A DNA stretch of 42,653 nucleotides from Bacteroides sp. (GTDB lineage: Bacteria; Bacteroidota; Bacteroidia; Bacteroidales; Muribaculaceae). Positions 28,563-36,425 of the stretch are shown in pieces. Every line of letters begins with the position of its first letter. Positions within the stretch are counted from its first letter, which is position 1. The DNA is taken from positions 1 to 42,653 of the forward strand of contig JAAVEO010000017.1 of assembly GCA_014801225.1 (NCBI GenBank), read 5' to 3'. The notes beneath the pieces were generated by a model. It was given only the letters and a program-made list of their open reading frames with translations. It ran no database searches and was not told the DNA's origin. A program made the position numbers and the translations under genes.

Positions 28563-28889
28563 ATGAAAGTAATCAGAATCGCCGGTCTCGCTTTGTTGCT
28601 CCTTGCAGCAGGTTGCAATGGCACAGAGAAGACCGAAGCTACCACTGCCGAGATAGAGGCCGCCCAGATGGAAGGCCGCAACGCCGCGAAAGAATTCGTA
28701 AGCCGCGACCTCTCCGACACACTCAAGATGCAACATCACATCCTCGAAGCCAAGTCGAAGCAAAGCAAATACCTCATCGAAAAGAAACCGGAATGTGCCG
28801 CCGCCTTCGACTCAGCCTTCATCTCCACCCTCCGCACCGTACGCCCCGACATGGCCGACGAACTGGCCCGCAAAGTAGTAAGACAGTAA
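28563..28889 (+). CDS. Small predicted lipoprotein, unknown function
   Basis: This 108-aa protein has a lipoprotein signal (MKVIRIAGLALLLLAAGC) with the lipid-anchored Cys at residue 18. The mature part is mainly helical and charged, with no motif I recognise. It stands alone between two hairpins and is the last core gene before the acquired island. Confidence 0.7.
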   Translation: MKVIRIAGLALLLLAAGCNGTEKTEATTAEIEAAQMEGRNAAKEFVSRDLSDTLKMQHHILEAKSKQSKYLIEKKPECAAAFDSAFISTLRTVRPDMADELARKVVRQ

Positions 28890-28898
28890 ATCCCGGAT

Positions 28899-28952
28899 AT
28901 TCAGTTAGTTTTCTTCTTCTTCCGAATTATAGAATCAGTTTACTAACTGAAT
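28899..28952 (+). terminator. Terminator-like hairpin at the left edge of the accessory island
   Basis: Arms ATTCAGTTAGT and ACTAACTGAAT (28899-28909 and 28942-28952) form a perfect 11-bp stem with a 32-nt loop. It closes the small lipoprotein gene; the island begins beyond it. No good T run follows. Confidence 0.55.
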
Positions 28953-29137
28953 GTCCTTTACAAGTTTTGACAGAATAAATTCCGATTGAAGATTCAATAA
29001 TGAAGTCTCCCCGGTAGAGGGCAACAAGGTGTGATACAAGTCTTATGTCAAGGCAAAGGAACACATCACTGCCAATACTCGGAAACTTTGAAATAAAACT
29101 TTAAAATCGACTATTTCATTTAATTCAAGCATAAACT
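28953..29137. other. Non-coding junction between core chromosome and island
   Basis: No ORF, tRNA or recognisable insertion-site sequence is visible here. Base composition drops toward AT from about 29080. This is the probable left junction of the acquired segment. Confidence 0.4.
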
Positions 29138-29169
29138 TTTGGTAATTTCAAAAATAGTATTTAAATTTG
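29138..29169 (+). promoter_or_regulatory. Promoter of the sigma/AAA+/radical SAM operon
   Basis: TTTG (29138-29141), a 20-nt spacer and TAAATTTG (29162-29169), a full match to the Bacteroidota housekeeping consensus. Transcription should begin near 29176, giving a leader of about 370 nt before the first gene. No other consensus promoter was seen within the operon. Confidence 0.75.
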
Positions 29170-29175
29170 CAGTCG

Positions 29176-29548
29176 CATATCGTCTGCCGAAGTCCGATAT
29201 GGGCTAGTGGGCGGGGTGCATACATATTGACAAGCGTTTACTTCGCTTATTCTTGATTCATAGGAATCTCGCAAATTCTAATCGTAGTCAAGAAAAGCAA
29301 CGGTAGATGTCTTATGGTATGATAATATAGACAAGGGATGCCTATACAGCATTCTTTGTATGCGTATATATATCATACAGCGTGAGACTTCGGCGTTGCT
29401 CTTTCTACTACGATGGGCAATGCGAGAGCCTCTATGAATAGAAAGAGCAGCAGGTAAAGATTCTCGCGCTTTTTCTTTATATTGCCCGAATTTGAGAGTC
29501 TATAGGGAATAATTACATTAAGGATAGTCGCTATCCTCCCTCCCTGTA
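29176..29548 (+). ncRNA. Long structured 5' leader, candidate regulatory RNA
   Basis: Paired segments seen by eye: CATATCG/CGATATG (29176-29182 with 29195-29201) at the very 5' end; 29245-29256 with 29288-29298 (11 bp, one bulge); 29318-29324 with 29373-29379 (7 bp); 29395-29407 with 29439-29451 (13 bp including one G-U); and GGATAG/CTATCC just before the first start codon. The segment GGGCAATGCGAGA (29415-29427), inside the loop of the 13-bp stem, is complementary to 29462-29467 plus 29481-29487. That would make a pseudoknot or a mutually exclusive fold. The second fold is followed by GCTTTTTCTTT, as in an attenuator. No ORF fills this stretch. Whether it is a stable ncRNA or a leader is not decided. 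Confidence 0.55.
29520..29538 (+). promoter_or_regulatory. Hairpin just upstream of the sigma factor start codon
   Basis: AGGATAG-TCG-CTATCCT (29521-29537) is a perfect 7-bp hairpin ending 11 bases before the ATG at 29549. It lies where a ribosome would load, so it could control translation of the sigma factor. Confidence 0.5.
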
Positions 29549-30142
29549 ATGACTCATTCTGTAATCGCCAATTTTACCGATCAAGAAATTGTCAAGGCCA
29601 TTCTTGACAGGGATACTTTCGTTACGAAGGAGTTCCTGTATGGCAAGTGCTATCCGCTGTTCAAAGCTATTTATGACAAATATTATACCGACTGCGAAAT
29701 CTGCTTCGAACTGATAAATGAGATATATGTCTATATCATGATTCCGCAGAAGAATACCGGTATATCGAAACTTGCTGCATTTGATTTCCGTTGCACATTA
29801 ACTATGTGGCTAAAGGTGGTCATAGTGAACTATTGCCGCCAACTCTATGCCCGGCGTATAGAGATTGATAGAGATTCTGACGTTGGAAGTGATAGAAATA
29901 TGGCTGTTGGTGACTCTCTAACAGAGAATACACATCGCATCGACATGGAAGACGTACGCAAAATACTCAGCATGATGCCTAATCAACGCTACCGCAAGTT
30001 GATTGAGTATCGCTATGTCGATGATAAAACCAATGAGGATACAGCTATGTTGTTAGCCGTAACAATGGCCAATTACTATAATATGCACAAGCGAGCCAAA
30101 GCTCAGTATTGTGAAGTTTTAAGAAAGGAGGGTCTGTTATGA
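29549..30142 (+). CDS. Sigma-70 family RNA polymerase sigma factor (ECF-like)
   Basis: This 197-aa protein has the two-domain form of small sigma factors. A region-2-like segment covers roughly residues 25-105 (LYGKCYPLFKAIYDKYYTD, a NEIYVYIM helix, then W87-containing LTMWLKVVIVNYCRQLYARR). A region-4-like segment covers about 136-197 (ILSMMPNQRYRKLIEYRY then DKTNEDTAMLLAVTMANYYNMHKRAK), where the last helix would read -35 DNA. It is divergent from core ECF factors. As first gene of the operon it may autoregulate or activate other loci. It overlaps the next ORF by four bases (ATGA), a position often used for a partner of a sigma factor. Confidence 0.78.
   Translation: MTHSVIANFTDQEIVKAILDRDTFVTKEFLYGKCYPLFKAIYDKYYTDCEICFELINEIYVYIMIPQKNTGISKLAAFDFRCTLTMWLKVVIVNYCRQLYARRIEIDRDSDVGSDRNMAVGDSLTENTHRIDMEDVRKILSMMPNQRYRKLIEYRYVDDKTNEDTAMLLAVTMANYYNMHKRAKAQYCEVLRKEGLL
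30124..30131 (+). promoter_or_regulatory. Strong Shine-Dalgarno site for the 47-aa ORF
   Basis: AAAGGAGG ends seven bases before the ATG at 30139, inside the last codons of the sigma gene. It is near-ideal and supports translation of the short overlapping ORF. Confidence 0.7.
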
Positions 30143-30282
30143 TTGATGACGAACTTATGAAAAAATTCGACAGCATCGAAGACCTCCCCGTATCCGAGGA
30201 AACAAAGCTGATGAACATAACGCTGGTCATCATCTTAACCACCATGATCTGGAACCTGATTTTGGAGGCATGGGCAATATAG
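30139..30282 (+). CDS. Small membrane peptide (47 aa) coupled to the sigma factor
   Basis: The ORF reads MIDDELMKKFDSIEDLPVSE then ETKLMNITLVIILTTMIWN and ends NLILEAWAI. The N-terminal half is acidic and cytoplasmic in type; the second half is one hydrophobic span of about 20 residues. Its ATG overlaps the sigma stop (ATGA) and follows a strong Shine-Dalgarno site; the next gene begins eight bases after its stop. Bacteroidales sigma factors are often followed by proteins with a similar acidic EDLPVSEE-like opening, so a sigma partner or membrane-bound anti-sigma role is plausible. That is inference; no known family is assigned. Confidence 0.7.
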   Translation: MIDDELMKKFDSIEDLPVSEETKLMNITLVIILTTMIWNLILEAWAI

Positions 30283-30289
30283 AATAAAC

Positions 30290-31279
30290 ATGGGATTAGA
30301 TGCAATAATAGCCACATTACAAGGAAGTGGTTGCTCACCGTTCTTCTTTACAAGCGCCATTCAATCCACCTTATTTGGTGAAATGGGACGTCATGCTCAA
30401 TCAGAAATGATGAAGTCCAATCTGGAATTTCGGGAACATATTCAAAAAATACGAAATCAATATTCGAAAGAACGTCTTGAAGATCAATTATTGTTTCGTA
30501 GAGAAAGTTACGAATTAGGCAGACAATACTTAATTGAGCAGACTCTTGCACAATATGAATCCCGAAAGAAAATGGCTGATTTTGCTGATTTTATTGACAA
30601 TTATTGGCCTTTAGCTTCTACTCCTTTTGCCGTTTTAGAAAACCGGAAAGATTATTTAGAACGTAAATCTATAATACCTCTGAATGTTCTCATTGCAAAG
30701 ACTGAGGCAACAAGCAGCCTTCGTGATACTTCATTGTATGGATCGTTCTGTGAGAACTTAATTAGTGAACTTCAAAATAAGCTCCCTGGCATTACAATTG
30801 AAAAATCACCCTGGTGCAGGTCTTGTCAAAGTCGAATTTCAGAGGCCATGAATATAAACTATATCATGGGGGGAATTCCGACATTGATTATTTTCCCGTA
30901 TCAAGACGGTAACATATTGGGTATAGAGACGGTATCATGGTCATTTGGCCGAGGTCTTCAATCAATGAATCATACTAAGCTTCTTCAGATTGAGAATGTT
31001 GACAGTAAAGAGGTTACTGAATTAGCATTGTCAGCTGTTAAGGCGATAATAGGCATGACTCGCGATGCATATATGCTTGCAGAATATCATGCTCCTGCGG
31101 TTTATCCTCAACTGGTTGATGACAAGGTTTTATCTGTGCCTATGCTCCGAAAACACCTCCGCGATCATTACAATGATATGAAAAAGCTTGTAGGTTCGCC
31201 TGAGTTTAAGCAATTATGTAGTAAGGAAGAACTTCAAAGTATTGAAAGTTCTCTTAATGTCAAACTTTTAAACGCATAG
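30290..31279 (+). CDS. Coiled-coil protein A of the island (unknown family)
   Basis: This 329-aa protein has a short N-terminal hydrophobic segment (about residues 3-30), then a charged coiled-coil of roughly 60 residues (HAQSEMMKSNLEFREHIQKI onward), and a mixed α/β domain from about residue 100. Landmarks are NYWPLASTPFAV, IIPLN, GGIPTLIIFPYQDGN and a helical end. A CRSCQS pair of Cys lies near residue 180. The next gene product shares the WPL-x-x-x-P, PLN and [I/V]PTLxIxP landmarks in the same order, so the two are paralogues. I do not recognise the family. AT-rich codons mark it as foreign. Confidence 0.7.
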   Translation: MGLDAIIATLQGSGCSPFFFTSAIQSTLFGEMGRHAQSEMMKSNLEFREHIQKIRNQYSKERLEDQLLFRRESYELGRQYLIEQTLAQYESRKKMADFADFIDNYWPLASTPFAVLENRKDYLERKSIIPLNVLIAKTEATSSLRDTSLYGSFCENLISELQNKLPGITIEKSPWCRSCQSRISEAMNINYIMGGIPTLIIFPYQDGNILGIETVSWSFGRGLQSMNHTKLLQIENVDSKEVTELALSAVKAIIGMTRDAYMLAEYHAPAVYPQLVDDKVLSVPMLRKHLRDHYNDMKKLVGSPEFKQLCSKEELQSIESSLNVKLLNA

Positions 31280-31281
31280 TT

Positions 31282-33192
31282 ATGGCAATTGCATTCCTCG
31301 CAACAATAGCCGCACAGATGGGTTCGGCGTGGCTTAACAATAGCAGAAGCAAATCGCACAGTAAGAAAATGGCTGATCTACAGAGAGCATATGAAGAAAA
31401 AGCAGCCATTGAAGGTATAGAGAACGCCCGTGCGGAGTTCGCTGAGCTGTGTTCTTTCCAGAGAGAAATGGATAAGCAAACTCATAAGGATAGATTGGAA
31501 CTCATCAAAAATAATCATGAGCAGACATTATATCAAGTGGCTTATGAACGTTCTCTGCGCAAATGGCCTTTGTTAGTTCCTCCTTATGTTATTGCGAATG
31601 CACCATTGACAATTGGTGATTCTATTGAGCAATTCATTCCTTTGAATTGCATATTGACTACATCCTCTAATTTAAGTTTTAATAGACACGTATTTCCTCG
31701 AATAGAAGAACAAATTGCAATCTTTTGTTCTAAATATTGGAACATATCTGCGAATAAGTCTATTAGATTCTTTCAGGAAGCATGGAAAGATACAGTAAAT
31801 GATATAGGCTCATTACACAAGGATATCTACGCTCATTTAAAAAATGTGCCGACCTTACTTATATCTCCTGTGCTAAAAAATGACACCATATTATTTCGGT
31901 TTTATTGGTGGGGACTTTCTATAGACCCTTCTGACTCTCATGTCGATGAGCTAAACGAGCTAAATCCTGGACTATCAACACCAATAACGACTGATATGAA
32001 ATTTGACGGTGATATTTCAAGTCTTATCGTCAATGAATGCGTACCCAAACTCGAAGCATTTATTAGCTTCTTCGCGGATATGTATTATTGGAATTTCTAT
32101 AAGTGTGCCCCATCCTTACCTTTGCTTTTACATTCAGATGTAATAAGTTTATCAAATTTAGACAGAAAGGATTACTATAAAGAATACGAAAATCAACTCT
32201 ATTCAACTCTAAATAGTCATTCGCCACTACGAAATCTTTCTTCTATTTATCATGGGTTCTCTCCGTCCATTGAAGATAAAGATAAAGGTATCCGTAAAAT
32301 CACTCAATATTATCTTAGTTTGCCGGACGCAAAACAGATTGAAGAAATCAAACTCATTGAAAATATTCTCGTCAATACTAACAGTGAGCAAAATCAAGAG
32401 ATAAGCAAGATTAAGAAGAGAGTGACAAGATTGTCTGAAAGTATATGTAAATCGCCCAATTGGACTATTGTCCAAGCAGATACATTGACGATGAACCATA
32501 TATTTACAGAATGTGGTCGGGCGTTAAATGTCTTGCCATCCTGCGAATGCTTTAATATCATTATTAAACCTGAGAAATTATGTGTAATTGCATATTTTAC
32601 AAAAGGCAACGAGGTCGTTTCATGGGACAATTATGGTATATGGGTTTTCCAGTGTACCAAATTCTTGGCCATAAAAAATATTTTTGCAAATGATAGATTC
32701 ATATGCTATATAGACTCTTTCTATTCAGAACAAAATAAAATTAAAGAGCAAATGACAAATAACGAAATAAATGCAATACTTGAGGGGCAATATGACAGGT
32801 TAAAACAAGAACTTCGTCCGCTTGCCTCTCAAATAGATGATCTGTTTAAATCTTATATTGATAAAGTAAAGGCAACCATTGCACAAGAATGTTCCTCCAA
32901 GGAAATCGACACTTTTAACAAAAAAGAGGTGTCATATGAAGATGTCATTAAATGGCTACGAAAGGCCAAAACTTTAATGCAAAATCAGCCGTTTAACGGA
33001 GCCTTTTTAACTAAAGGTAATGGAGGATTCTTCGATAAGTATCCATATAAGTTATATATATGTCTTACGAGGGACAAATCTCCTTTGGTGGATGATCAAT
33101 TCCCAAGATGTGTCATTACATATTCTTCTATGGATGAGACTTTAGAAGACTTGTTCGGTAAAAACTCTAGTGTACAATTAAACTTTAACTAA
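31282..33192 (+). CDS. Coiled-coil protein B of the island, extended paralogue of protein A
   Basis: This 636-aa protein begins MAIAFLATIAAQMGSAWLNN, a short hydrophobic or amphipathic start, followed by a coiled-coil to about residue 95. It then shows the paralogue landmarks RKWPLLVPPYVIANAP, FIPLNCIL and VPTLLISPVLKND. About 300 further residues, absent from protein A, follow and include a second helical, Lys/Glu-rich segment near residues 340-400 and another near 480-560. No catalytic motif is visible. It starts two bases after gene A and its stop overlaps the next start (TAATG). It may be a structural or scaffold partner of protein A at the membrane. Confidence 0.7.
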   Translation: MAIAFLATIAAQMGSAWLNNSRSKSHSKKMADLQRAYEEKAAIEGIENARAEFAELCSFQREMDKQTHKDRLELIKNNHEQTLYQVAYERSLRKWPLLVPPYVIANAPLTIGDSIEQFIPLNCILTTSSNLSFNRHVFPRIEEQIAIFCSKYWNISANKSIRFFQEAWKDTVNDIGSLHKDIYAHLKNVPTLLISPVLKNDTILFRFYWWGLSIDPSDSHVDELNELNPGLSTPITTDMKFDGDISSLIVNECVPKLEAFISFFADMYYWNFYKCAPSLPLLLHSDVISLSNLDRKDYYKEYENQLYSTLNSHSPLRNLSSIYHGFSPSIEDKDKGIRKITQYYLSLPDAKQIEEIKLIENILVNTNSEQNQEISKIKKRVTRLSESICKSPNWTIVQADTLTMNHIFTECGRALNVLPSCECFNIIIKPEKLCVIAYFTKGNEVVSWDNYGIWVFQCTKFLAIKNIFANDRFICYIDSFYSEQNKIKEQMTNNEINAILEGQYDRLKQELRPLASQIDDLFKSYIDKVKATIAQECSSKEIDTFNKKEVSYEDVIKWLRKAKTLMQNQPFNGAFLTKGNGGFFDKYPYKLYICLTRDKSPLVDDQFPRCVITYSSMDETLEDLFGKNSSVQLNFN

Positions 33193-33674
33193 TGGGATTC
33201 CTCGATTATATAAAATCCGCATGGGAATGGGTCAAAGGAGCCATTCAAAAAGTGTGGGCACGATTTAAAGTATTTCTTGTAAAAGTAGCAAATTTTGGCC
33301 GTACAGTTATAGGTGCGGTTAGAAATCTTGTGCAGAAGGCTATGCAAGGAATACAAAATCTCAAAGAAAAATTCAAAAGTGGGTTAAAAAAGCTATTCCT
33401 AATCTTCACTAAAAAAACTTCTAATAGTGACGGTTTTAAAGACACGATTACGACCGCAATAGGCGAAGGTAAAATTGGCACTGCGGATATAGATGGTAAA
33501 GACATTTTTTGTGATTCTTCATGTAGTACTTCCGACTATGATGCTCATATTGTTCAAACTGATAACTTTTTTAACACAGAGAATGTTTATTCCATTTCGG
33601 CTGATAAGCTTACAGACGATATGATGCGTAGAGCTACATCTACTCCAGTTTCAGAGATCAACATTAACGGCTAA
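33192..33674 (+). CDS. Cationic amphipathic-helix protein (candidate effector or membrane-binding subunit)
   Basis: This 160-aa protein has an N-terminal half (residues 1-75) that is almost entirely amphipathic and Lys/Arg-rich with Trp at 11, 13 and 22 (MGFLDYIKSAWEWVKGAIQK, then RFKVFLVKVANF and so on). The second half is acidic and polar and carries C107 and C111 (FCDSSC). The first half resembles in character the helical leaderless bacteriocins and membrane-permeabilising peptides, though no homology is claimed. Its ATG overlaps the upstream stop by one base. It could be a membrane-active effector, a curvature-sensing subunit, or a substrate of the downstream radical SAM enzymes. Confidence 0.65.
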   Translation: MGFLDYIKSAWEWVKGAIQKVWARFKVFLVKVANFGRTVIGAVRNLVQKAMQGIQNLKEKFKSGLKKLFLIFTKKTSNSDGFKDTITTAIGEGKIGTADIDGKDIFCDSSCSTSDYDAHIVQTDNFFNTENVYSISADKLTDDMMRRATSTPVSEINING

Positions 33675-33682
33675 TAATTATT

Positions 33683-34108
33683 ATGTCAATAAATTATTTC
33701 ATAATCGGAGCTTCTATAATTATAGTAGGAACAGCTGGCGTTTATTATCTAGTTAAGAAAATTAAAAATGGAACGCCCAATTTCGAAATTAAATTCCGTG
33801 AAGTTGAAGTTATTTCAACTTCAGAGATTGGTCCTTGGCTAAAGGATTTAGACGTAGATATTGATGATTTCAAATCGTCAAGACATCTATTCGTTCAAAA
33901 AAATCTTTCAAGCAAATCGGAAAAACTTAATTTTCCCGACGATATTGTTTCTTCTTTAAAGAGAAGTAGCAATCCATACATGCTCGCTTTCATTTTGTCA
34001 GATTCAAAACTTAACACAGAGAGTGTATTAATAATATCTGGTAAAGAAATCTCACCAAATTTGGAGAAATTGCTCAAAAATGATGTAACTGAATTAAAAT
34101 TATATTAA
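33683..34108 (+). CDS. Single-pass membrane protein, 141 aa, unknown
   Basis: The N-terminus has one hydrophobic span (about residues 4-26, FIIGASIIIVGTAGVYYLV), then KKIKN as a positive stop. About 110 residues follow, probably cytoplasmic by the positive-inside rule, with mixed α/β pattern and no known motif. It lies eight bases after the amphipathic protein gene and one base before the next small membrane gene, so it is probably made together with them. Confidence 0.65.
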   Translation: MSINYFIIGASIIIVGTAGVYYLVKKIKNGTPNFEIKFREVEVISTSEIGPWLKDLDVDIDDFKSSRHLFVQKNLSSKSEKLNFPDDIVSSLKRSSNPYMLAFILSDSKLNTESVLIISGKEISPNLEKLLKNDVTELKLY

Positions 34109-34109
34109 G

Positions 34110-34391
34110 ATGAGTCTTACTGTTTGGGCATTGGTCGCTGCTCTAGCAGCGCACGGCATATTCCTTGTATTAGCCTATCTTTCCAAAGATAAGCTAATAG
34201 GTAAATTACGTGATAAGCACAGCGATTTCTTTAAGGCTGAAATAAAAAAGCGATACGAAACAATGGGAGTCGATGTTATTGATGTTGATGTCAAGGATAT
34301 TTTCGGCAGTACTATTGCTGAGGAAAGTTATGCCGGTCTTGATGGTATTGACTCAACTCTGTATTCAGGTAAAACCATTTATAAAAACTAA
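34110..34391 (+). CDS. Single-pass membrane protein, 93 aa, unknown
   Basis: It opens with one hydrophobic span (WALVAALAAHGIFLVLAYL, residues 5-24), then a Lys-rich juxtamembrane helix (KDKLIGKLRDKHSDFFK) and a short acidic tail. No family is recognised. It is followed after one base by the AAA+ ATPase gene, so it is a reasonable candidate for anchoring the ATPase at the inner membrane. Confidence 0.65.
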   Translation: MSLTVWALVAALAAHGIFLVLAYLSKDKLIGKLRDKHSDFFKAEIKKRYETMGVDVIDVDVKDIFGSTIAEESYAGLDGIDSTLYSGKTIYKN

Positions 34392-34392
34392 T

Positions 34393-36384
34393 ATGAGCGA
34401 AAACATCATACTAATAGATAATTCCTCATTAAGTGCGTCTAATATTGAGCGGAATAGAATTTATACCACTCTAAAAAATCGCATTCTTGATTTCCAAGAA
34501 AGGACTGGGGTAAACCTAAAGTATAAAATTATTCTAAATCCATCTAAAAAGGATTTGCTTTATTGTGAACCGATAAAGGACAATTTGTTCTTTAAACTTG
34601 ATGGTATACAGATAAATGAGATTAATGAATATGGAATGCTCAGATCCAAAATAGCATTATTTCGCTTCGATGCTACAGGGATTCAGAATATACTAATTCA
34701 AATTCAACGTTCTAACGCTGAAGATGATAACATTTGCGAGGCCAACATCTGTAATAGCATTGACTCCACTAAATACTCTATTTCTTTACAATTATTTGGT
34801 GATAACATTCACAAAATAATTTCTATAGCAAATCTGTCATCGAATAAATTAGGTATTTGCCTTATTGGAGATAATCTTGCTTGTGCAGATTATTTTGTAA
34901 AAGGATTATCTGAGAGGATAAACTATACTATCACTCAGTTATCTATAAACGATGTACTGAAGGATAATACTACTCTAAGGAAAGCCTTTAACGACAGACA
35001 AAAAGGCATTCTATTTTTCAAGGAATTCGATTTTTTGTTTTCCGATCTTAATACATCGCCCAAGATTCCCAATAGGGAATTGTCCATGCTTCGTAATGAC
35101 TTGCTTTTTGGTTTAGTAAATAATGTATCCAAGGTTATTGTTCTAAACGTCGAGTCCCCCCTAATCATATCAAAGGATATATCAAATTGGTTTAGTTGTG
35201 TCATTGATATTACTACTCATGCAATTTCAGATTTAAGAAATTTATTGAAGAACATTTTTCCCAATTCTGCCGAAATAGATTCACTTGTCCCTATTCTTCA
35301 TGAATTGCCTAATTGGCATATATTCAATGCGCTCAATTGCATTCGTATTAATTTGAATACTAACAAATGCTTTGACGTTCTCAAATACTTAGAAATTTAT
35401 ACTGACAATATCAAGAAAACTCAGTCTGAATTTTTAAAAGTCGAAGGTGCTGATTTTAAGATATCAACCCCCAACATATTGTTAGACAGAGTCGTTATGT
35501 CTGAAGATAACAGACGCAAACTAAATATGGCGTTGTCAAGTATTATCAATGAAGATTTGGTGTACAATGTTTGGGGATTTTCAGAAATTGACTCAAATGT
35601 ACGAACTATTATTAATTTCTTCGGCCCCCCTGGAACAGGAAAGACTTTATGTGCGAATGCCATTGCTCGTGAACTTTCAGTAAGAACAGGAAGAGATTTC
35701 CAATTATTATCTCTAAACTATTCAGAGATAGAATCTATGTATGTTGGAGAGGCTCCTAAAAAACTGGAACGAGTATTTAACTTTGCTAAGGACAAAGACT
35801 TAGTTCTATTTTTTGATGAAGCGGATTCGTTCCTTGGCAAACGTATACAGAATGTTTCACAAGGGTCAGAACAAGCAATTAATTCATTGAGAAGTACTAT
35901 GCTTATTCAGCTGGAAAAATATACTGGTGTTGTTATATTTGCCACTAATTTAACAACAAATTATGACAGCGCGTTTAAGACAAGGTTCTTAGCTGAAATA
36001 GAATTTCCTCTGCCAAATAAAGAAATATGTAAAGAAATATTCCTAAAGAATATACCATCAAGACTCTACAACAATCTTGAACCTGATACTTTCGGCACTG
36101 ACAATCTTAATAAATTAGCTGAAGTATTATTGGGCCTTTCGGGTAGAGATATCAAAACCATAATTTGGAGGTCTTTGCTTAATGCCTCACAAAAAGACGG
36201 TAAGAATCATTTATTCGTTATTGATGATTTTATTGCAGAGGGAAACGAATATAAGCGTGAAAAATCTACAGACAACAAAGATGTAAACTTGTCCAATATA
36301 ACTACGTCGGTAACACCTGCTTCTCAGGAATTGTCACGTCGATTGGGACTTCAAGATATTGAAAAAAATAAATTGTCGTGTTAG
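34393..36384 (+). CDS. AAA+ ATPase with a degenerate first ATPase module
   Basis: I take the start at 34393 (663 aa), because it follows the upstream stop by one base and the longer frame only overlaps that gene. The C-terminal module is intact: Walker A GPPGTGKT (411-418), Walker B LFFDEAD (472-478), a pore-loop-like MYVGEAPK, sensor-1 N519 and an arginine-finger-like R531. It resembles the classic AAA clade (p97/Vps4/spastin type). Residues about 150-330 look like a decayed first module: ICLIGDN in place of Walker A and GILFFKEFDF in place of Walker B. The N-terminal 150 residues are unrecognised. It would unfold or remodel a partner by ATP hydrolysis, perhaps a membrane complex of the same operon. 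Confidence 0.85.
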   Translation: MSENIILIDNSSLSASNIERNRIYTTLKNRILDFQERTGVNLKYKIILNPSKKDLLYCEPIKDNLFFKLDGIQINEINEYGMLRSKIALFRFDATGIQNILIQIQRSNAEDDNICEANICNSIDSTKYSISLQLFGDNIHKIISIANLSSNKLGICLIGDNLACADYFVKGLSERINYTITQLSINDVLKDNTTLRKAFNDRQKGILFFKEFDFLFSDLNTSPKIPNRELSMLRNDLLFGLVNNVSKVIVLNVESPLIISKDISNWFSCVIDITTHAISDLRNLLKNIFPNSAEIDSLVPILHELPNWHIFNALNCIRINLNTNKCFDVLKYLEIYTDNIKKTQSEFLKVEGADFKISTPNILLDRVVMSEDNRRKLNMALSSIINEDLVYNVWGFSEIDSNVRTIINFFGPPGTGKTLCANAIARELSVRTGRDFQLLSLNYSEIESMYVGEAPKKLERVFNFAKDKDLVLFFDEADSFLGKRIQNVSQGSEQAINSLRSTMLIQLEKYTGVVIFATNLTTNYDSAFKTRFLAEIEFPLPNKEICKEIFLKNIPSRLYNNLEPDTFGTDNLNKLAEVLLGLSGRDIKTIIWRSLLNASQKDGKNHLFVIDDFIAEGNEYKREKSTDNKDVNLSNITTSVTPASQELSRRLGLQDIEKNKLSC

Positions 36385-36425
36385 ATTACGCATGATAAGA
36401 CATCATTATAGATAATTCTATACTC

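Noticed and set aside
29176..29548. Retron or diversity-generating element
   Set aside because: The structured leader might suggest one, but no reverse transcriptase or variable/template repeat is present.
34273..34392. Longer N-terminus for the AAA+ ATPase
   Set aside because: The extra 40 codons overlap the upstream membrane protein in another frame, and the downstream ATG one base after that stop fits the operon's spacing.
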